From: Bacteroidota bacterium
GTDB taxonomy: Bacteria > Bacteroidota > Bacteroidia > 2-12-FULL-35-15
DNA length: 64,000 nt
Reading direction: 5' to 3'
Assembly: GCA_025963715.1 (NCBI GenBank)
Contig: JAOQAG010000029.1
Coordinates: 1-64,000, forward strand
The translations under genes were made by a program, and so were the position numbers. Below, piece by piece: positions 1-8,985 of this stretch. Under the pieces are notes generated by a model. The model had not been told where the DNA came from and did no database searches. It saw nothing but the letters and a program-made list of their open reading frames with translations. Every line of letters begins with the position of its first letter. Positions within the stretch are counted from its first letter, which is position 1.

Positions 1-40
1 ATCCGGAACTTTGCACCATGAAAAGAAATTATTTTAAGAA

Positions 41-132
41 CGTCATTGCGAGGGCTTTTCGCCCGAAGCAATCTCACACCAGATTATGAACTAGAATGAG
101 ATTGCTTCGGGCGAAAAGCCCTCGCAATGACG
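41..132. repeat. Perfect 36-bp inverted repeat (large hairpin)
   Basis: Arms at 41-76 and 97-132 are exact reverse complements (each begins or ends with CGTCATTGCGAGG) around a 20-nt loop. It is intergenic and codes for nothing. Long palindromes of this kind are typically dispersed in many copies in some bacterial genomes. Two unrelated palindromes of similar style occur in this window at 24714-24794 and 62371-62477. Confidence 0.9.
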
Positions 133-334
133 CACAAATTAAGATTTTTTCAATTAAAATAGTATAAGCTTGGTATAAACTTTCGGATTTCAATTAACAT
201 ATAATAAACATTGGCATGTTACATATTCTCTTATGTTTTCTTTTGTGCCTTATGTGGTGAAAATAGCGGCCAGCGGCCGGTTAAGCAGCACGTAGCGGGA
301 CGCTACGCCAACGACGACTTGACGAATCACATAA
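133..334. other. Intergenic region with dispersed 29-bp repeat
   Basis: No gene is visible. Positions 230-258 match 62295-62322 except for one indel (the core reads TTGTGCCTTATGTGGT), so this is a dispersed non-coding repeat. A short GC-rich hairpin lies at 291-307 (CGTAGCG / CGCTACG). It stands just downstream of the minus-strand DUF3857 gene and could help end its transcript, though it has no T-run. Confidence 0.6.
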
Positions 335-2449
335 CTATTTTTTCTTCAACAAAATTTTCGCATTTGTAAATGCAACCGCCGCATCTAAAAACTCTACCAT
401 TTTCGACCAGTCTTTCGCTTCAAAATAATTTCCGGAATAATATTTTTCTGTAGTGATCTTCAAAATATTTCCCTCCACTACCGCGGTACATTTAAATCCA
501 CCCGTGCTGTTTTTTACTTCCTTGTTAAAGTTCTCTAATCCTTCAACGGTAAAGCCTTCCGGGATCGTGAAATTGATCACGTTTACAAATTTACGTGCAT
601 TGTTCATGTAAATATCACGGTCGCGTGTGCGCTGTTTATCCGTGATCTCCGTTTGTTTCTCGATCAGTTTCGCTAATTCCAAAATATAATTCTGGCCTGC
701 TTTTTTTGTCAGGTTCTCAATCGTAAACTCATCCGTATACTCCGTATTCGGTGCATAATCCCACATACCAATTGTTTTCAGCTTGAAGTTTTTATATTCC
801 GCCACTTTCACGTTCATGCTGCTTTCAACATCATCTTTTAATTTTTTGTCGCGCTCATTGTAATCCTGTGTCAGGCGCTGCTCGTATTTTTCTTTTTCCT
901 TGTTGTATTGTTTTAAAAGTCCGCCAATCAGATGCGAGCTTTCCGCCTGGTATTTCGGTTGGTCGTATTCTTTCAGGTAATCATAATTAGTCACCACCAG
1001 GTATTGATGCGCTTCCTTATTATGTCCTTTTGCAACCACATTGCGCTTTACATCCACATTCGAATTGTCATCGGCATTCAGGTTTACATCCAGCGTAGTA
1101 GTGGTTATGTTATCATTTGCGGTTGTTGCAGGTACAGATGTTCCTTCGGCATTCACACCGTTTTTCGGATAAACTTCCGAGATCACACCGCTCATGCCTT
1201 CATATTCCGGTGCAATTTCATTCGGCATTGCAAATGGCTTCAGGCGCGGCAGGTACATCGGTGGTGTCGTGTTTACACGGATCAGTGCATCTGCATAATT
1301 TAAATTATTTTGTTCGTTCAGGTTGCCATATTCTGCACTCGGCACCACCATTACGTTGTGACTGATCTTGTTTTTAAGCAGAAATTTGCTTACTAGCTGA
1401 AAATAACTATCATTCACATAACCCAGATCCAGCGGATGCCCTTGTTCAATTCCAAAATATGCCTGCAGATAAATAGGATTACGCAAAAGATAATACATCT
1501 CATTCACCATTTTTATCTGGTCTTTTTCCTTCCTGAAATTTTCGTTCATGTAATCGGTAATAAAGCCAATGTTGGCAATATTGCCATTATTAAAGCCGCT
1601 TACAAAGCTTTGTGCACTTTGATCCGCGGATGAATAATAAGAGTTTTTACTCACTTTTGTAAAGCGGATCTCCGGTGCTGTACGGTGATCGTACGTCCAC
1701 AAAATATCCCCCGATTTATCACGCATTTTATCTTCCAGTAAATAGATCACATCCCGGTCCTCGAATTTTTTTTCAAAATCCGGCGCCCCGTTGTACACTT
1801 TACTTTTGATCTCGTATTGTTGTGGGATCTTGAATCTCATGGTGCGTTTCATCACCGGGTAATCACCTTCAAATAAAAAATTATCGGAAATGCTTCCTTC
1901 GGTTCCTTCCGTGTATTCTTCTTTTGCCGCCGAAAAATAATCAATGATGTCGCCTGGTTCCAGGTCGGGAATGGCAATCTTCAATCCTTTTTTACTTTCC
2001 GAATCGGCTTTCACCGCTTTGTTCAGGTCAATTTCTTTTTCGGTGCCGCTTGCTTTGATCACTTTTACCGCAATGATAAAATAGCTGTTTGTTTTACCAA
2101 ATAAATTGGTGTTCACATATTTTTCATTGAACGTTAATTCCGAATATTCTTTTACCGCCGCTTTATCAATTAATTTGATCCGGTGATGCGATGTTACTGT
2201 TTCCACATAAAAACGTACCACCGAAATTCCCTGCATTTTTGTAGCAAAATCAGCATTGTAATCCAGGCTGGTTGCAATAATTACAGCCGATTCGTCTTTC
2301 CATTTATCCGGAATTTGTGTTACCTTAAATTCTTCCGGTGCATTCGTCCACACTTCCGCTTTGACCTTTTTCTCTTCATCCGATTGTGCATTTAACGTAC
2401 CGGCAAGCAGAGGTAAAAAAAACGCGATTGCAATTAATTTTTTGATCAT
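335..2449 (-). CDS. DUF3857 domain protein, secreted, transglutaminase site lost
   Basis: The 704-residue protein begins with a signal peptide (MIKKLIAIAFFLPLLAGTLNAQ) and so is exported to the periplasm or envelope. Its layout follows the DUF3857 / transglutaminase-like / DUF3858 proteins common in Bacteroidota, and it resembles its upstream neighbour (2454-4352). Where the neighbour has the Cys of YGDCKGMA, an ungapped comparison puts Asn here (around GYVNDSYF), so it is probably a non-catalytic partner. Only 4 nt separate the two genes, which implies one operon and coupled translation. The substrate is unknown. ATG at 2449 is the only start that preserves the signal peptide. Confidence 0.85.
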   Translation of the reverse strand: MIKKLIAIAFFLPLLAGTLNAQSDEEKKVKAEVWTNAPEEFKVTQIPDKWKDESAVIIATSLDYNADFATKMQGISVVRFYVETVTSHHRIKLIDKAAVKEYSELTFNEKYVNTNLFGKTNSYFIIAVKVIKASGTEKEIDLNKAVKADSESKKGLKIAIPDLEPGDIIDYFSAAKEEYTEGTEGSISDNFLFEGDYPVMKRTMRFKIPQQYEIKSKVYNGAPDFEKKFEDRDVIYLLEDKMRDKSGDILWTYDHRTAPEIRFTKVSKNSYYSSADQSAQSFVSGFNNGNIANIGFITDYMNENFRKEKDQIKMVNEMYYLLRNPIYLQAYFGIEQGHPLDLGYVNDSYFQLVSKFLLKNKISHNVMVVPSAEYGNLNEQNNLNYADALIRVNTTPPMYLPRLKPFAMPNEIAPEYEGMSGVISEVYPKNGVNAEGTSVPATTANDNITTTTLDVNLNADDNSNVDVKRNVVAKGHNKEAHQYLVVTNYDYLKEYDQPKYQAESSHLIGGLLKQYNKEKEKYEQRLTQDYNERDKKLKDDVESSMNVKVAEYKNFKLKTIGMWDYAPNTEYTDEFTIENLTKKAGQNYILELAKLIEKQTEITDKQRTRDRDIYMNNARKFVNVINFTIPEGFTVEGLENFNKEVKNSTGGFKCTAVVEGNILKITTEKYYSGNYFEAKDWSKMVEFLDAAVAFTNAKILLKKK

Positions 2450-2453
2450 GTGG

Positions 2454-4352
2454 TTATTGTTTTTTTAAGGTAATTTGACTTTCGTATGCTTTCGATAATT
2501 TTTTGATCGCCAAATTCCATTGTGCAAAATTGGAACGCTGAATAATTCCTTTATCGATGCTGATCTCTTTATTATAAATAATTTTATTGCCCGTTTGTGT
2601 GTAGGAGATCTTAAACGAAAAATCTTTTTCCGTTACATCCACATTTTCCGGTAATTCCGAAACCGTATATCCCGCAGGTGTTTCCAGCTCAATGCTGATC
2701 TTTCTGTAAATTTTTTCGCCGTAATCAATATCGCTCTGGCGATCATCCTTTACCGCGCTGTTTTTAAAATCCTTCGACGGATCAATATCAATATACATTT
2801 CGTTATTGAACAAGCTCACGGAATTGGCAATGGAAAAATTAAACCCGATATCAAACGGGCCGCTGCGCTCCGTCATATCGCCCGGCGTTACATCTTTGAT
2901 CTTATAGCTCGTTTTTCCATCGTTGATATAATCATCCATATATTCCTTTTTCTTATCGTTCTGCGTATGATTGTACAGGTATAAAAAATCTTTTTTTGTT
3001 TCGCCGTTCAAAATATATTTTCCGGTTCCTTCCAACAGATCGCCGTTAACTTTTGCCGTGTATTCATGCTCTTCCAGGTCACGCGTTTTATCAAACGTCG
3101 GCACTTTATCCAAAATGTATTTATCGCCGTCTTCGATCAGCACCTGGCGGTCCTGGATCCGTTCCGCATAATCGCCAAAAGCATTGTAATCTTCCGTAGC
3201 ATCTAAAAAGTAACGCTTGCCGTTTAAAAATACCGTGCAGATCATGTGATTATCCACCGCCAGCGAAGGAATGCTGTAATCGTAACGGATCATCTTTGTT
3301 CCGATCCACGTCAGGCGTGCATCATAACCCGCAGCCTTCAGCATCTCTTTGGTAAGATTGGCCATTCCTTTACAATCGCCGTATTTTTTCTCAAAAACAT
3401 TTTGTGCATCATCCGGCTTAAAGCCAGCAATGCCATCTTCATAAGCAATGTAACGCACGTTATCCTGTACCCAGTAAAAGATCGCTTTGATCTTTTCTTC
3501 GTCCGTTTTCTTTCCATCGATCAGTTTATCCACCGTTGGTTTAAACACCAGCGGATCGGTTTTTAACAAACCCGTTAAACTGTGATACCATTTGTAAAGA
3601 TCATCCACAGAGGATAACAGCGGTTCTGTTTTCATTCCAACCTGTACGGATTTAACAAGGATCAGCACATGCGGACTGTAATACTGAATGCCCGGTTTAA
3701 AACGCACATCCTGGAAAGGTGCTAAATTATTGATCGTGTACGTTACAATTCTTTTGTTGCCCGATGTGGTTTCCGATTTGATGATCGAATTACCGTCGAA
3801 ATTAAATTCCATCAGCTGCACATCAATGTCATTCGGGATTGTAAACGTAACCGTTTTATTCACCACCGGGTAATCTTCCTGGAAATAAGCCGAAGTCTGG
3901 TATTTCGAATCGTTCACTCTTTTTACCGAGCTTACCTGCCACACTTCGCCCAGCTCTTTCAGTTTCAATGTTTGTGAGCAAAATTTACTATCGTCGTAAA
4001 AATAACCTTCCGATGTGTACGTGCCGCAGTATTTCATCCGGTCCAGCGCTTCCTGCTTTAAATTACTGGATGCCGAAAATTTTTCCACCGCCGAATTATT
4101 ATCGTAGCTGATGTATTCGTTAATGGTTTGATTGTAACGCAGCGAAAGCAATTTCTGCTCCTTTTTTTCCATCACCCGCACCAGCACTTTATTCGGATCT
4201 TTTGAAAATTCGTAATTTATCTCGGAGTTAATGATCGCAACCGGGGCATCTTTGTATTTTGCCTGCAGGTCGCTCGCCAGTTTAGCATTGTCCTGCGAAA
4301 ATAAACCGGAGCAGGAAATGAACAGGAGCAGAGTAGAACCAATATATTTCAT
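2454..4352 (-). CDS. DUF3857 / transglutaminase-like envelope protein
   Basis: I place the start at ATG 4352 rather than the longer TTG frame opening at 4370, because ATG gives MKYIGSTLLLFISCSGLFSQ, a clean signal peptide (possibly a weak lipobox ending at Cys14). The 632-residue product has an N-terminal DUF3857 beta-rich part, then a transglutaminase-like core. The likely catalytic Cys lies in EKKYGDCKGMA, His in VDNHMICTV and Asp in RYFLDATED, so the papain-like triad looks intact. The C-terminal part is a beta-rich DUF3858-like region. It probably remodels or cleaves an envelope peptide or amide bond; the substrate is unknown. It is the first gene of a two-gene operon with 335-2449. Confidence 0.88.
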   Translation of the reverse strand: MKYIGSTLLLFISCSGLFSQDNAKLASDLQAKYKDAPVAIINSEINYEFSKDPNKVLVRVMEKKEQKLLSLRYNQTINEYISYDNNSAVEKFSASSNLKQEALDRMKYCGTYTSEGYFYDDSKFCSQTLKLKELGEVWQVSSVKRVNDSKYQTSAYFQEDYPVVNKTVTFTIPNDIDVQLMEFNFDGNSIIKSETTSGNKRIVTYTINNLAPFQDVRFKPGIQYYSPHVLILVKSVQVGMKTEPLLSSVDDLYKWYHSLTGLLKTDPLVFKPTVDKLIDGKKTDEEKIKAIFYWVQDNVRYIAYEDGIAGFKPDDAQNVFEKKYGDCKGMANLTKEMLKAAGYDARLTWIGTKMIRYDYSIPSLAVDNHMICTVFLNGKRYFLDATEDYNAFGDYAERIQDRQVLIEDGDKYILDKVPTFDKTRDLEEHEYTAKVNGDLLEGTGKYILNGETKKDFLYLYNHTQNDKKKEYMDDYINDGKTSYKIKDVTPGDMTERSGPFDIGFNFSIANSVSLFNNEMYIDIDPSKDFKNSAVKDDRQSDIDYGEKIYRKISIELETPAGYTVSELPENVDVTEKDFSFKISYTQTGNKIIYNKEISIDKGIIQRSNFAQWNLAIKKLSKAYESQITLKKQ

Positions 4353-4378
4353 GATATAATCTTTGTACAATATTAATT

Positions 4379-4414
4379 AAAATCCCCCAAAAAACTTAAT
4401 TTTTGAGGGATTTT
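4379..4414 (-). terminator. Rho-independent terminator of the TonB receptor gene
   Basis: Arms at 4379-4393 and 4400-4414 (AAAATCCC... / ...GGGATTTT) pair with one mismatch around a short loop. A- and T-runs on both sides let it work in either direction. It lies between the receptor stop (4469) and the DUF3857 operon start (4352), separating the two minus-strand units. Confidence 0.75.
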
Positions 4415-4468
4415 AATCGGTTTCTACTCCAAAAGCAGTAGAACAAATCAGCCGGTCATTTGTTTGTT

Positions 4469-6925
4469 TTACAATTTTAAAGTGATGCCAGCCATAAAAT
4501 TAATTGCTGCCTGCGGATAATAAAAATTCTCAGTAGTCTGTGCGCCTCCATAAATGTAGCCGTACGTATAGCCGTTTGATTCGTATTTTTCACTGAATAA
4601 ATTATTGATCGCCAGTGTAAATCCGATCTCGCGGATTAGCTTGGTTTTGATCGTGTAATTGATCCGGAAATCATTCACAAAATAAGCATCCAGCTTGCGC
4701 TCTTCGTTCGATGTATTATCAAGATATTGTTTCCCCACATACTTGCTGATAAAGCTTAATTTTAAGTTTTTCAGCGGCTCAACTGTGATCGTGCTTCCGC
4801 CGATAATGTTGGGCGAAAAAGAAATATCCGTTTCTTTGTAAACGTTCAAACGCTGTGCGGTGCTGTCATAATTATCAACATACTCATTAAAATTTTTGAC
4901 CTTGTTCTGGCTCAGTGTTGCGTTCACATTCCAGCTCAGCCATTTTAAAATTTTGATCCCAAATTCCGCTTCAATTCCTTCGCGGTAGCTTTTCGCTACA
5001 TTCGTGCGTGTATAAGCGCCCACATCATTGATCTGGCCCGTGAGCACCAACTGATTTTTATAATCCATGTAATACGCATTCAATTGCAGCAATGTATTTT
5101 TTGTATGATGCCTGAATCCAACTTCCAGATCGTTCAGCGTTTCCGCTTTTGGCCTGCTCGCCGGTGTCGATTGCGTATAATCATCGCGGCTCGGCTCTTT
5201 GTTTCCAATGCTGTAAGATGCATACACATCCATCCGCGGATTGATCGCAAAGTTCAATCCCACCTTCGGATTTACAAAGCTCAGCGCAGCTGTTTGCTGC
5301 ACATTGTTTAAGTTATTATCAAATCCTAAAAACGAATAATACACCGTTCTGTATTGCACATCCGCAAAAATATTCAGCTGTTTAGTGATCAGGTAACTGG
5401 CTTTTACAAAAACATTAAAATCCGTTTTGTGCGCCGTATCATCGTAATAATGTTTGTATAACTCGCTGTTGCTGGCGTACTGCGCCCAGATGATCTCGCC
5501 GTAATGCAACCCGTCATACTTGTTCCATGCACCGCCCAGCGTGGCCGATAATTTTTTCTGTGAATTGTAATTCAACGAAAAAGTAGTTCCGTAAAAATTA
5601 TTATCCAGCCATCTTCTGCGCACTAAATTTGTACTGGCGATCGTATCCGAACCCATGATCACATTGTCCAAACCATAATTCGAAAAGGCATCACCCTTTC
5701 TGTATTCTTCATAATATCCTTTGCCTTTCGTGAAATGCAACGCAATATTTGCATTCCAGTTTTTATTGAATTCATGAGCAAAATGCAATTGATAATAATC
5801 CTGTTTGTAATGATCCACCTGGTTCTTATACGTATATTGATTGTATGTTCTGCTGTTCGAATTCAACAAATTTGCTGCATCCTCCGCATCCAAACCATTT
5901 CGTGCAATGTAATCGTTCATGCCCTGTACGTCGCCATGCAGGCGCGATTCCGGAATCCCGTTCCAGGCCTGGTAGGTTTCTTCATATCCCGAAAAAGTAA
6001 TGAATTTGATGATCGTTTTTTTGCCGTAATACGCACCCGATAAATAATAGGAACGCAGATCGGAAGTTCCGCGGTCAATAAATCCATCCGAATTTATTTT
6101 TGACAAACGCGCATCCACAGCAAATTTATCATCGATCAAACCGCTGCCTACATTTACCGTGTTTTTGAGCGTGTTGAAAGATCCGTAAGAACTGTTTAGC
6201 TCCGCGTATGCTTTCGGATTTAATTTTGTTGTCTGGATATTTAAGCTTCCGCCAAAAGCGCCCGCACCGTTGGTAGAAGTACCCACGCCGCGCTGCACCT
6301 GTATGTTATCAATGCTCGATGCAATGTCCGGCAGATCCACCCAGTATGTTCCCTGCGATTCAGCATCGTTCACCGGAATGCCATTGATAGTAACGTTTAC
6401 ACGCGTTGCATCCGAGCCGCGGATCCGGATCCCTGTGTATCCAACTCCCGTTCCTGCGTCCGAAGTTGTTACCACCGACGTTTGCTGATTCAACAAATAA
6501 GGCAGATCCTGCCCAAGGTTTTGTTCCGCAATTTGTTCCTTGCTCACAGAACTGTAAGCCATCGCCGATTTTTCATCCGCGCGCGTGGCTTGCACCACCA
6601 CTTCGTCCATCAATACTGTATTTTCGGCCAGTTCAATGGTAATTGTTTTGTTGTCGCTCAGCTCTATCGTATCTGTAAAATTCTGATAACCGATAAACGT
6701 TGCATGAAGAATGTATCTTCCTTTTTTTAAATTACTGATCTCAAAACTCCCGTCGCTCTTGCTTTGCGAAGCGATAAAAGTATTGTCGATACTCACCGTT
6801 GCACCCGCAACCGGCTCACTGTTTTGTTTGTTGGAAATTTTTCCCGAAATGCTGAATTGTGGAAATGCCAGTAACGGCAAGCCCAGAAGCACACTTCCTG
6901 CTAAAAGTTTTTTTAAATGAAACAT
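4469..6925 (-). CDS. TonB-dependent receptor under TPP riboswitch control (thiamin or precursor uptake)
   Basis: This 818-residue outer-membrane protein has a signal peptide, a CarboxypepD_reg-like domain (about 25-110, with GATVSIDNT), a plug domain (about 125-235, with GIRIRGSDATRVNVTINGIPVNDAESQGTYWVDLPD) written here only as landmarks GIRIRGSDA and GIPVNDAE, and a 22-strand barrel to the C-terminus. The family moves bulky nutrients across the outer membrane with TonB energy. The substrate is inferred from the TPP riboswitch 72 nt upstream: thiamin, its phosphates or a precursor, as for the riboswitch-linked receptor OMR1 described in Bacteroides. The cytoplasmic-membrane partner may be the PnuC-type protein at 8210-8812. 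Confidence 0.9.
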   Translation of the reverse strand: MFHLKKLLAGSVLLGLPLLAFPQFSISGKISNKQNSEPVAGATVSIDNTFIASQSKSDGSFEISNLKKGRYILHATFIGYQNFTDTIELSDNKTITIELAENTVLMDEVVVQATRADEKSAMAYSSVSKEQIAEQNLGQDLPYLLNQQTSVVTTSDAGTGVGYTGIRIRGSDATRVNVTINGIPVNDAESQGTYWVDLPDIASSIDNIQVQRGVGTSTNGAGAFGGSLNIQTTKLNPKAYAELNSSYGSFNTLKNTVNVGSGLIDDKFAVDARLSKINSDGFIDRGTSDLRSYYLSGAYYGKKTIIKFITFSGYEETYQAWNGIPESRLHGDVQGMNDYIARNGLDAEDAANLLNSNSRTYNQYTYKNQVDHYKQDYYQLHFAHEFNKNWNANIALHFTKGKGYYEEYRKGDAFSNYGLDNVIMGSDTIASTNLVRRRWLDNNFYGTTFSLNYNSQKKLSATLGGAWNKYDGLHYGEIIWAQYASNSELYKHYYDDTAHKTDFNVFVKASYLITKQLNIFADVQYRTVYYSFLGFDNNLNNVQQTAALSFVNPKVGLNFAINPRMDVYASYSIGNKEPSRDDYTQSTPASRPKAETLNDLEVGFRHHTKNTLLQLNAYYMDYKNQLVLTGQINDVGAYTRTNVAKSYREGIEAEFGIKILKWLSWNVNATLSQNKVKNFNEYVDNYDSTAQRLNVYKETDISFSPNIIGGSTITVEPLKNLKLSFISKYVGKQYLDNTSNEERKLDAYFVNDFRINYTIKTKLIREIGFTLAINNLFSEKYESNGYTYGYIYGGAQTTENFYYPQAAINFMAGITLKL

Positions 6926-6997
6926 TGATTTTAATTTTTTTTGTTAAACATATAGCAGCAAAGGAGCAAGCAGCTACTTATATTTTAACAATACCTT

Positions 6998-7089
6998 AAT
7001 CCCTACGCAGGCATGATCCTGATCAGGTGCATGAACACAGCTCTTGAGAAGCTCCATCCATTGGGTATAATCTCAGCCTTTCCGGAATT
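6998..7089 (-). promoter_or_regulatory. TPP riboswitch (THI element)
   Basis: Read on the minus strand, the segment has the conserved TPP-aptamer landmarks in order: GGCTGAGA, ACCC, then CACCTGATCAGGATC, then ATGCCTGCGTAGGGA. P1 can form between AATTCC (7084-7089) and GGGATT (6998-7003). The P3 arm includes GAGCTTCTCAAGAGCTGTG. It lies 72 nt before the receptor start at 6925. By analogy with known THI elements, binding of thiamin pyrophosphate should lower receptor expression. I could not assign an expression-platform hairpin with certainty. Confidence 0.95.
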
Positions 7090-7703
7090 ATAAATTATAA
7101 AAAATTAAAGATTATAAATGCTTACTTCATTTATAATTCAACATTCATAATTCATCATTTCAAAAAGACACCCCTTTTTTGATGGCACAAAACTAAAAAT
7201 TATTTTGATGTATCGGTGATAAAATTTAATGACAACAACTTTTGGTTAATAAACCATAGCAAGCAATCACTATTAAAATTAACGCACTGTGTATCGGAAC
7301 GCAGATCAAAAATGATTATTAGGATGTTAAAAAAAGATCGCCGTTGGCGCTTATGATTTGTTATGATCTGATTTTGGTGCAAATTTATCTGACGTCTCAT
7401 GTGTGTTTCACACACAGTACACACAACGTGACAATCATCAATAAAAACAATGCTCACCCGGGCGTGTTTTTGATCTTGTACAGCGATAGCGGGAAGGATC
7501 GCCCGTGGTGTGGATATTGCCTGGAAAAATTTAATTTATTATCTGATTAAGAGAAAAGAACCAATTGGCGATCGTTCACCGTGGTTTTGTCGAACGATAG
7601 TGAGACAGAAATCGCCTTACAAGATTAAAAGGCTTTTTGCTACTTTTTGGCCGCCAAAAAGTAGAAGATAGCAGATTCTTAATCAATGAAAAACTTAAAA
7701 TCC
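7090..7703. other. 614-bp intergenic region, no convincing gene
   Basis: Two short open frames on opposite strands (7200-7457 and 7344-7550) overlap each other, lack recognisable domains and look fortuitous. The left part is very AT-rich and precedes the riboswitch, so the promoter of the receptor must lie here. A 12-bp perfect palindrome occurs at 7640-7664. Confidence 0.5.
7640..7664. repeat. Short palindrome just after the NadR-like kinase gene
   Basis: Arms CTACTTTTTGGC (7640-7651) and GCCAAAAAGTAG (7653-7664) flank one base. It lies 40 nt beyond the stop of the minus-strand kinase gene and may end its transcript, although it could equally be a dispersed repeat. Confidence 0.55.
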
Positions 7704-8234
7704 TCATTCAAAATTTTCAATCGCATCAATCGCATTTTGCAAACGCACATCGCCAATTCCATTAATGATCACATAGCGGGCATTGATCGCCTTTAATTCC
7801 GATTCATACCAGTTAAAAAAGAATTCCCGCCTATGTGGATTTTCCCTCAGCGGATCTTCCAGCCAGGGCAGGTCGGGAGCGGTAAGCAAATAAAGGTCGT
7901 ATTGGGTTGGTAAAATATTTTTAGTGATCCAGTCGGGGCTGATGTTAAAAACATCCTCACACCATACTTTCGATACGATCAGTTCCGTATCCGCAAAAAT
8001 AAAACGGTTCGCTTTTTTGATCAGTTCATTTTCCCGTTCCAGCTGTTGCTGCGCAATTTGTAAAACATCATCCAGCGTATATTTGCGCTTGATCTGCTGC
8101 AAATATTCCCGCGAATATTCCTGCACCCAAACCGTGTTGTAATGTGCAGCAAGTTTTTCGGAAAGTGTACTTTTGGCAGTACTTTCCGGGCCAATCAATG
8201 CAATGCGTATTATCTGATCAGTTTTTTTCTCCAT
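7704..8234 (-). CDS. NadR-like P-loop kinase (vitamin salvage)
   Basis: The 176-residue protein has a Walker A motif GPESTAKST (15-23) and matches the AAA_28 / NadR C-terminal kinase family. The nucleotidyltransferase HxGH half of full-length NadR is absent, so only a kinase activity is expected. In NadR this domain phosphorylates nicotinamide riboside. Its start overlaps the PnuC-type transporter by 25 nt, the usual transporter/trapping-kinase pairing: the imported vitamin would be phosphorylated and kept inside. Whether the vitamin is nicotinamide riboside or thiamin cannot be told from the sequence. The TPP riboswitch is downstream, not upstream, of this gene. Confidence 0.82.
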   Translation of the reverse strand: MEKKTDQIIRIALIGPESTAKSTLSEKLAAHYNTVWVQEYSREYLQQIKRKYTLDDVLQIAQQQLERENELIKKANRFIFADTELIVSKVWCEDVFNISPDWITKNILPTQYDLYLLTAPDLPWLEDPLRENPHRREFFFNWYESELKAINARYVIINGIGDVRLQNAIDAIENFE

Positions 8235-8812
8235 GAAATATATCCTGCAACAGCAAGCAGCGTGTAAATAATATAAAGCAACCCGATCAGGTAAAAACCA
8301 CGGTAAGTATAAAGTAAAATGGCCAGCGCATCAATCACGATCCAGTACAACCAGTTCTCAATGATCTTTTTTGCCGTCATCCATGTTGCAACAATACTAA
8401 ATGCCGTTATAAATGCATCCAGGTAAGGCATTGCCTGCGTTGAAAATTTATGTGCTGCAAACCCGAATGGGATCCAGATAATAGCGCCAATAAGAACTAA
8501 AAGTAAATTTTTTTTGAAAGAGTAGGAGATCAGCGGCAATTCCGTTTTTTTATCAGAGCCGTACAACCATTGATACCAGCCGTAAATTCCGATAACCACA
8601 TAAAAAACATTTAACCCGCTTTCTAAAAACAACCGGCCGCTATAACATAAGTAAATAGAAAATAAGCTTGATAAAATCCCGAAAAGCCAGCACCATACAT
8701 TTTCGATCGCAGCCAGCAAAACATATAATAAAGCAGTAACAAAGATCAGCCACTCGGTAATACTCGTCTCCTTCGCAGCCCCAACAACAGTATCAAAAAA
8801 GTCTTTAGTCAT
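8210..8812 (-). CDS. pnuC: PnuC-family vitamin transporter (nicotinamide riboside or thiamin)
   Basis: The 200-residue, about seven-TM protein carries PnuC hallmarks: aromatic NVFYVVIGIYGWYQW in the middle and ENWLYWIVID followed by GFYLIGLLYIIYTLL near the C-terminus. PnuC proteins are facilitators that depend on a cytoplasmic kinase to trap the substrate, and the overlapping downstream gene encodes one. The nearby TPP-regulated receptor makes a thiamin-type PnuT equally plausible. No riboswitch is present upstream of 8812. ATG at 8812 sits inside a short inverted repeat. Confidence 0.85.
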   Translation of the reverse strand: MTKDFFDTVVGAAKETSITEWLIFVTALLYVLLAAIENVWCWLFGILSSLFSIYLCYSGRLFLESGLNVFYVVIGIYGWYQWLYGSDKKTELPLISYSFKKNLLLVLIGAIIWIPFGFAAHKFSTQAMPYLDAFITAFSIVATWMTAKKIIENWLYWIVIDALAILLYTYRGFYLIGLLYIIYTLLAVAGYISWRKKLIR

Positions 8813-8985
8813 TAGTCTTTAGTAGTTAGTCACTAGTAGCTAGTCTTTAGTAATTAGTAGAGACAAAATAAGCTTCATTTTAAATCCGCAATTATAGCAT
8901 CAGCATTTTACATCCAGTGATTAACATCCAGTATTTAACACACAGTCCAATATCTAACATCCAGCATCTAACTACTAAAGACTAA
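8812..8985. repeat. Intergenic 18-bp inverted repeat enclosing degenerate 14-bp tandem repeats
   Basis: TTAGTCTTTAGTAGTTAG at 8812-8829 is the exact reverse complement of 8968-8985. Between the arms, 8910-8970 holds four degenerate units of the form ACATCCAGNATNTA (one expanded to 19 nt). The right arm ends directly at the stop of the TenI-like gene and the left arm overlaps the pnuC start codon. It is non-coding. Confidence 0.75.

Noticed and set aside
7200-7550. Two short open frames upstream of the thiamin-type receptor
   Set aside because: They overlap on opposite strands, have no domain, signal peptide or plausible spacing, and lie in the AT-rich leader region.
8813-8985. A second TPP riboswitch ahead of pnuC
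   Set aside because: None of the CTGAGA, CCTGATC or GCGTAGGGA landmarks is present; the region is made of simple repeats.
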